A stretch of DNA of 64,000 nucleotides from Haematobia irritans (lineage: Eukaryota; Arthropoda; Insecta; Diptera; Muscidae): positions 84,383,983 to 84,447,982 of the forward strand of contig NC_134398.1 in assembly GCF_050003625.1 (NCBI RefSeq), in the 5' to 3' direction. Each line of letters starts with the position of its first letter. The stretch's first letter is position 1. This document shows positions 58,959 through 64,000 of this stretch, piece by piece. The position numbers were made by a program, and so were the translations under genes. The notes beneath the pieces were generated by a model that saw only the letters and a list, made by a program, of their open reading frames with translations, searched no databases and was not told where the DNA came from.

Positions 58959-61128
58959 AAAGGTAAAAAAAAAATTTTAAAATTTATAAAATCGTATAAT
59001 TTCTTCTACATTGTTTGTATTACAGGAAAAGGTGCTAATAACTAAAAAACTTCGTGGAAGTGAGAAAGATGTGAGGGAAAATGCAATTAGCTAGAAAAAA
59101 TTTTTTTTGAGGTAGTCTTTATGAAATTTTTTTACATCCTGGAAAAGAATAAACGTTTATCACAAAAAGTATATACTTTTCTTCCAAATACACTTCCTTT
59201 CAACGAAAAGCAAATGAGAAACGAACTTTGTTTGTCTAAAATTTCGTTTGGGAGGAAAGAATTATTTTTTTGCGTGTGCTTTGAAGAATTCCTCAAAGAA
59301 TATTGTGCTCATTCCCTCACATAATTTTCACTTCCACGATATTTTTAGGTTCTTCGAATCTTTTTCTGTAAACAAATATACTGTTTTTTTTTCAAATGTC
59401 TATTCTCTTGGTTCCGAATGTCTATTCTCTTTATTCCGAATACTCATTCTAATATTCAAATTAAATAATATTTAGACTTAAGCATATTAAGTTTTTGGCC
59501 TTATCATGAAACAGTTTTCCGAAACAACATACCAGCGGTTTCACAGAAATTGCTCTCATTTCATTCTCTCGCTGTGTTATGTTGATATCTTTTTATTCAA
59601 CCCTCCCGGTTTCCATCTCTATTTCTTTCTATATACTAACTCTCTCTCTCTGTCGCTCTCTGAATAAAGTATCACAAGATATATATGTTTACTCGAAATT
59701 TGTAAATTTATATATGTTTACATTCACACATACTATTTTTATGAAACATTCATGCCCCAAACATAATATATTCTAACATATTAACATATGTGTCCCAAAC
59801 ATTTTGTGTTAGTTTAGGAACATTACATGTTTGCACTTAAATATATTGTGTTTAAAAATTGTGCCAGAAACACATTTTGTTTATATCGGAACATATGAAA
59901 AACATATTTTTCTAACAGTGTATGTATTGGAGATATAGGACAATTTTAGTAATATTTACAACTTTTGCTACTTATCAGTAACGAATTTACAAGGGTATTG
60001 GTTAGATCTCGCCAAGATATGTGGTCAAGTGTGGGTTGTGATATATTATTTGGTCAAGTCGGGCGACTTGGAGCCTTATTTAAAACTTAACCGTTCTGTG
60101 GAAATTCTGGCATTACACTGTATAGGATATGACTACGATATGGGGAAATCATCACAGAATTTTGTGTAAAGTGTGGGAATTTGGCCATATTTGTATAAAC
60201 CGGAAGAACGAATATATGGAGGCTTTAATTAATTCTGAACCAAATTAGATCAAACTTGACACACTTATCATATATCATATTAAATACATTCTCCGTGTAA
60301 ACTATGCAGTCAATTGGAGGAAAATTCCATTGAAAATTGGTCTAAAATATGAAATAGTCTACCATTTTTTCCCAACTCTGGTGTACATATATATGGGAGC
60401 GATATATAATCTGAACCGATTTCGACTAAATTTGACATGCATAATTAGAATAATAATTCTGTCTCTACAAAATTTCACGTAAATGGGAGTATAACACTGG
60501 CCCCCATGGTCATTTGAGTGTAAATCGGGCGAATGATATATATGGGAGCTATATCTAAATCTGAACCGATTTCAACCAAATTTGGCACACTTACCGATAC
60601 TATTAAACGTACTTCTTGTGCAAAATTTGAACCAAATCAGCGCAAAACTCTGGCTTTTGAGGCCATATAAGTTTAAATCGGGCGAAGGATATATATGGGA
60701 GCTATATCTAAATCTGAATCGATTTCAATCAAATTTACCAAGCATAGGTAGAATGTCAATTCTACTCTTTATGCAAAATTTCACGAAAATCGATAGTAAA
60801 CTTTGGCCTCTGTGGTCATATAAGTCTAAATCGGACGAAAGATATATATGGGAGCTATATCTAAATCTGAACCGATTTGGCTGATATTTTGCAAGTTTTT
60901 CGAGACTCATAAAATATTCGGTTGTCCTGAATGTGAAGAACATCGGTTGATAAACATGCCAATTATGACCAGATAGGGGATAAATATATATGGCAGCTAT
61001 ATCTAAATCTGAACCGATTTTTTCCAAAATCAATAGCGATTGTCTTTGTCCCAAAAAACGACCCTATGCCAAATTTGAGGACGATCGGACTTACGCTGCG
61101 ACCTGTACTTTGCGCACAAAAATACATG

Positions 61129-61137
61129 AACAGACAG

Positions 61138-61191
<54 letters not shown>

Positions 61192-61205
61192 AGACAGACG
61201 GACAT
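61129..61205 (+). repeat. (ACAG/ACGG)n microsatellite in C
   Basis: About 19 tetranucleotide units mixing GACA and GACG. The RTDRQTDR-type frames here are its translations. Confidence 0.9.
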
Positions 61206-61289
61206 CGCTAAATCGACTCAGAATTTAATTCTAAGACGATCGGTATACTAAACGATGGGTCTCAGACGTTTCCTTCTTGGCGTTACATA

Positions 61290-62297
61290 CACTGTTAGAA
61301 TAATATGTTTTTCATATATTCCGATATAAACAAAAAGTGTTTCGGGCACAATTTTGGAACACAATATATTTGCAAACATGTAATGTTCCTAAACTAACAC
61401 TAAATGTTTGGGACATCTATGTTAATATGTTAGAATATATTATGTTTGGGGCATGAATGTTTCATAAAAATCATCTGTGTGAATGCAAACATATATAAAT
61501 TTACAAATTTCGACTAAACATACATATGTTGTGATACTTTATTCAAAGCGACAGAGAAAGTATAGAGAAAGAAATAGAGATGGAAACCGGGAGAGTTGAC
61601 GAAAGATATCAACATAACACAGCGAAAGAATAAAAAGAGAACAATTTCTGTGAAACCGCTTGTATGTTGTTTCGGAAAACAGTTTTATGATAAGGCCAAA
61701 AAGTTGATATGCTCAAGTCTAAATATTATTTAATTTGAATAAAGAGAATAGACATTCGGAACCAAGAGAATAGACATTTGAAAAACAAACAGCATATGTT
61801 TTCGCCTTGAGAGCAGAACAGTTTTTTGTTACAAAATTGTTAATTTTGCAATAAAAAATAATATTTTATCCAAAAATCTGTCAATTTCGTTTATATCAAG
61901 CACTGTTACTCACTATAAATCTTTAATAACCCACATTTCGAAGTTTCATTATAAAAATTTTATATAGTATAAATATACATGTGTAAATAAAAAAAAAGTG
62001 TTCGGTCGGTGTAAAAGTGAATAATTTCTTCAACATTATTTGTATTACAGAAAAAGGTGCCAAGAACTAAAAAAATTCGTGGAAGTGAAAATTACGAGTA
62101 TGTTAGGGAATGAGCACAATCGTGTTTGGGAAAAATTCTTCCAAGCATATAATATTTTTGGCTCAAAATGCTTCCAAACATATAATATGTTCACATAAAA
62201 CAAACATATTAATGTTTCGGCAGTATCCAATAATATATGTGCTTCCTGCAAAATATGTTTGGAACATATGTTAAAGAAGCGATTTTTTTTGAGGGTG
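61290..62297 (-). mobile_element. N-family element, short copy (1.0 kb)
   Basis: CACTGTTAGAATAATATG at the left and, inverted, CACCCTCAAAAAAAATCGC at the right, TA on both sides. The tRNA-like pair is deleted between about 62015 and 62025 (GTTCGGTCGG|TGTAAAAGTG). Confidence 0.85.
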
Positions 62298-62352
62298 TAC
62301 AAATACACAAACTTATTATACCCTGTACCACAGTAGTGGTGAAGGGTATAAA

Positions 62353-63130
62353 TATTAAATTGGTTTCCAAAAAATTTGATTAAAGAAATAATAAAATAAG
62401 GTATTAAAAACTGTGTTTTTGGTGATATAAAGGTCATATTAACGTAAATATTTTTGGTAAAAAGAAAGCAAAATTTTTAAAAGAAAACTTACCATATCTC
62501 TATAATATAAATATAAAAATTTGTCTGAATTCATCTGGCGTTGCTCTGAAATTAAATATTTTTTTACAACAAAAACATTAAACTGGTTTCCAAAAAATTT
62601 AATTAACTAATAATAGTATGAATAAAAACGTTTCTTTAAAAGAAAGCAACATTTTTAAAAATAATACTTACCAATTTACCACATGGATGATAAATGATGT
62701 TGACGAAAAAGTACTAAAAATCTATTAAAAAATTACTTTTCGAAGCAATTATTATAATTTTTAGAGTTGAGTTTATATCTGGGAAACGTTCACATTTAGG
62801 GCAGAATAACTTTATATAGAGTAATTGTGATGAAAAAGTACCAAATGGCTCGCGGTCGTACCTCGGTGCTTTTGGCAGCCGAAATGTACCAAAAAACCAC
62901 AAAAGTGTCAACTTTATCAATCCTGATTTAGCATCCAACTATAAGCTGAGGTGTAAAAAAATCTTTCCAAATTCATCTCGGATTATTCTGAAATTGAATA
63001 TTTATTTTTTACATGGTTAATAACTTTCATTTAAAAGGTTTAATAAACCAACACCAATATATGTCTCAAAAAAACAAGATATTCCATACCTTTATATTCC
63101 CTTGTTGCATACCTGCTAAAAATATATATA
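62353..63130. repeat. U repeats (about 270-bp units)
   Basis: Three worn units with TTAAATTGGTTTCCAAAAAA, AAAAGAAAACTTACCA and CTGAAATTAAATATTT. 62820-62935 holds a less AT-rich insert (GGCTCGCGGTCGTACCTCGG) with no recognised identity. Confidence 0.6.
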
Positions 63131-64000
63131 ACAAGTATATACAGCACTAAGTTCGGCCGGGCCGAATCTTAAATACCCACCACCATGAACCAAATATTAG
63201 GGTTTCCTTTGAAATTTCAGGAGGGCTTCCCGAAGATAAATTTAAAGATTTCACCTATGAGGACTATATCAGATTCTGGATTTTTAGAACCATTTTTGTT
63301 TGAGTTTTAGAGGAATAATTAACATCTCTTGTAAGTGTGCAAGAAAATTATAAAATAACGTCTTGATTTGAAATCTTAAATCTGTAGAAGTAAAATCTGG
63401 AAATTTTACATTGAGTTTCAAGCAATTTTCATGATTAGTGCGCCTTCTACACCCTCAAGAAGTGAAGTCGGTCTATATGGAGGCATTACCAAATGGACCG
63501 ATAAAAACTTAATCCGATACACGTTAAATCAAATCAGATAAAAACTACGGTTTCTAGAAACCCAAGGAGTTAAATCGGGAGATCGTTCTTATGAGGGCTA
63601 TACTAAAATATGGACCGATACTCACCGTTTTCGGCACACCTCTTTATGACCCGAAAATATCTCTAGATTTCCAATTTCAGGCAAATAGGATAAAAACTTC
63701 GGATTCTAGAAGCCCAAGAAGTAAAATCGGGAAATCGGTCTATATAGGGGCTATACCAAAATATGGACCGATACTCACCATTTTCGGCACACCTCTTTAT
63801 GGTCCTAAAATACCTCTAGATTTCCAATTTGAGACAAATTGGATAAAAACTACGGTTCCTATAAGCCCAAGACCCCGTTTTATATGGGGACCATACCAAA
63901 ACATGGACCGATACTCACAATTTTTGGCACACGTATTTGTGGTCCTACAATACCTCTAGATTTCCAATTTCAGGTAAATTGAATAAAAACTGCGGTTTCT
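63131..64000 (+). mobile_element. A-family mini-me-like element, cut by window end
   Basis: Head AACAAGTATATACAGCACTA, CGGCCGGGCCGAATC, TACCCACCACCATG. It follows 29268 closely, with a small extra block at 63314-63345 and fewer tandem units so far. The 122-aa frame is unit translation. Confidence 0.8.

Larger units (their letters stand above)
58367..59276 (+). mobile_element. Q-family element, complete (910 bp)
   Basis: Ends CACGCAAAGAAAAAAAACG and, inverted, CACGCAAAAAAATAATTC, with TG on both sides. N sequence is continuous across the site (ATATG|CTTTGAAGAATTCC). It contains a divergent pair of tRNA-like modules and GTATTACAGGAAAAGGTGCT. No transposase. Confidence 0.85.
58213..59920 (+). 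mobile_element. N-family element with nested Q
   Basis: CACCCTCAAAAAAAAATCGC to TATTTTTCTAACAGTG, TA on both sides. Without Q about 0.8 kb remains; its own tRNA-like pair is deleted. Confidence 0.85.
57896..62352 (+). mobile_element. C-family mini-me-like element with two N insertions
   Basis: Head AACAAGTAAGTAAAGTCTAA, GTCGGGCGGGGCCGAC, TACCCTTCACCACCATG; end GTACCACAGTAGTGGTGAAGGGTATAAA. The inverted pair CCCTTCACCAC/GTGGTGAAGGG is exact. Removing N1 (58213-59920) and N2 (61290-62297) leaves about 1.74 kb with four or more C units, a GTCY tract at 61129-61205, and the mini-me-like core ACGTTTCCTTCTTGGCGTTA at 61266-61285. Confidence 0.8.

Noticed and set aside
60963..61251. Cys/Ser/Val- and Arg/Thr/Asp-rich frames
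   Set aside because: Direct translations of the GACA/GACG microsatellite.

Overview
The window reads as a repeat-dominated intergenic or intronic stretch from a higher fly, most likely a muscid such as Haematobia, Stomoxys or Musca. It is strongly AT-rich. It holds short GT-AG introns of 57 bp, mariner remnants of the Himar (irritans) type, tRNA-derived SINEs, and mini-me-like dipteran repeats with (GTCY)n and (TA)n tracts. The species call is inference. There is no bacterial-style gene packing, no rRNA operon, no CRISPR array and no intact long ORF.

Host genes are few. At the left edge, positions 2-94 look like the last coding exon of an unidentified plus-strand gene. The one gene I can name is on the minus strand at 5573-6363: the N-terminal leucine-rich-repeat half of dynein regulatory complex subunit 3 (DRC3/LRRC48). 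It has three exons and two 57-bp introns. One of these introns is in frame and stop-free, so a simple ORF view reads through it. The coiled-coil half of the gene is not visible in the 5.5 kb downstream. A 44-residue single-membrane-segment ORF at 17319-17453 lies in a repeat-poor, less AT-rich stretch and is only a candidate.

Almost everything else is transposon on transposon. (i) Ten families (here N, H, Q, K, L, Z, Y, S, P, W) share ends of the form 5'-CAC/CAG...GAAAAA, 2-bp target duplications (mostly TA, sometimes CA, TG or CG), and often subterminal arrays of a family-specific palindromic word. They may form one CACTA/Mirage/Chapaev-like group. Three of them (N, H, Q) carry tRNA-like modules. 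(ii) Three mini-me-like families (A, B, C) contain about 130-150 bp tandem units and have family-specific inverted ends that co-vary. (iii) There are hAT-like elements with 8-bp duplications, a pogo-like element, Harbinger-like TAA elements, two broken mariners, and SINEs.

By region: 1-8.4 kb, N elements and DRC3; 8.4-14.5 kb, B array, mariner nest and a hAT nest; 14.5-19.7 kb, the most unique sequence; 20-29 kb, H, mariner 2, a deep S/T/K/P nest and a 2.1-kb L element; 29-32.6 kb, A and B back to back; 33-39 kb, mixed MITEs and a SINE; 40.1-47.5 kb, a near-perfect 7.3-kb palindrome centred on 250 bp of (AT)n; 47.5-57.9 kb, W/H/K/hAT/V elements; 57.9-62.4 kb, one C element disrupted by two N elements, one of which contains a Q; 63.1-64 kb, a second A copy running off the end.

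Family letters are labels for this window only. Element boundaries were read by eye from terminal repeats and target-site duplications.
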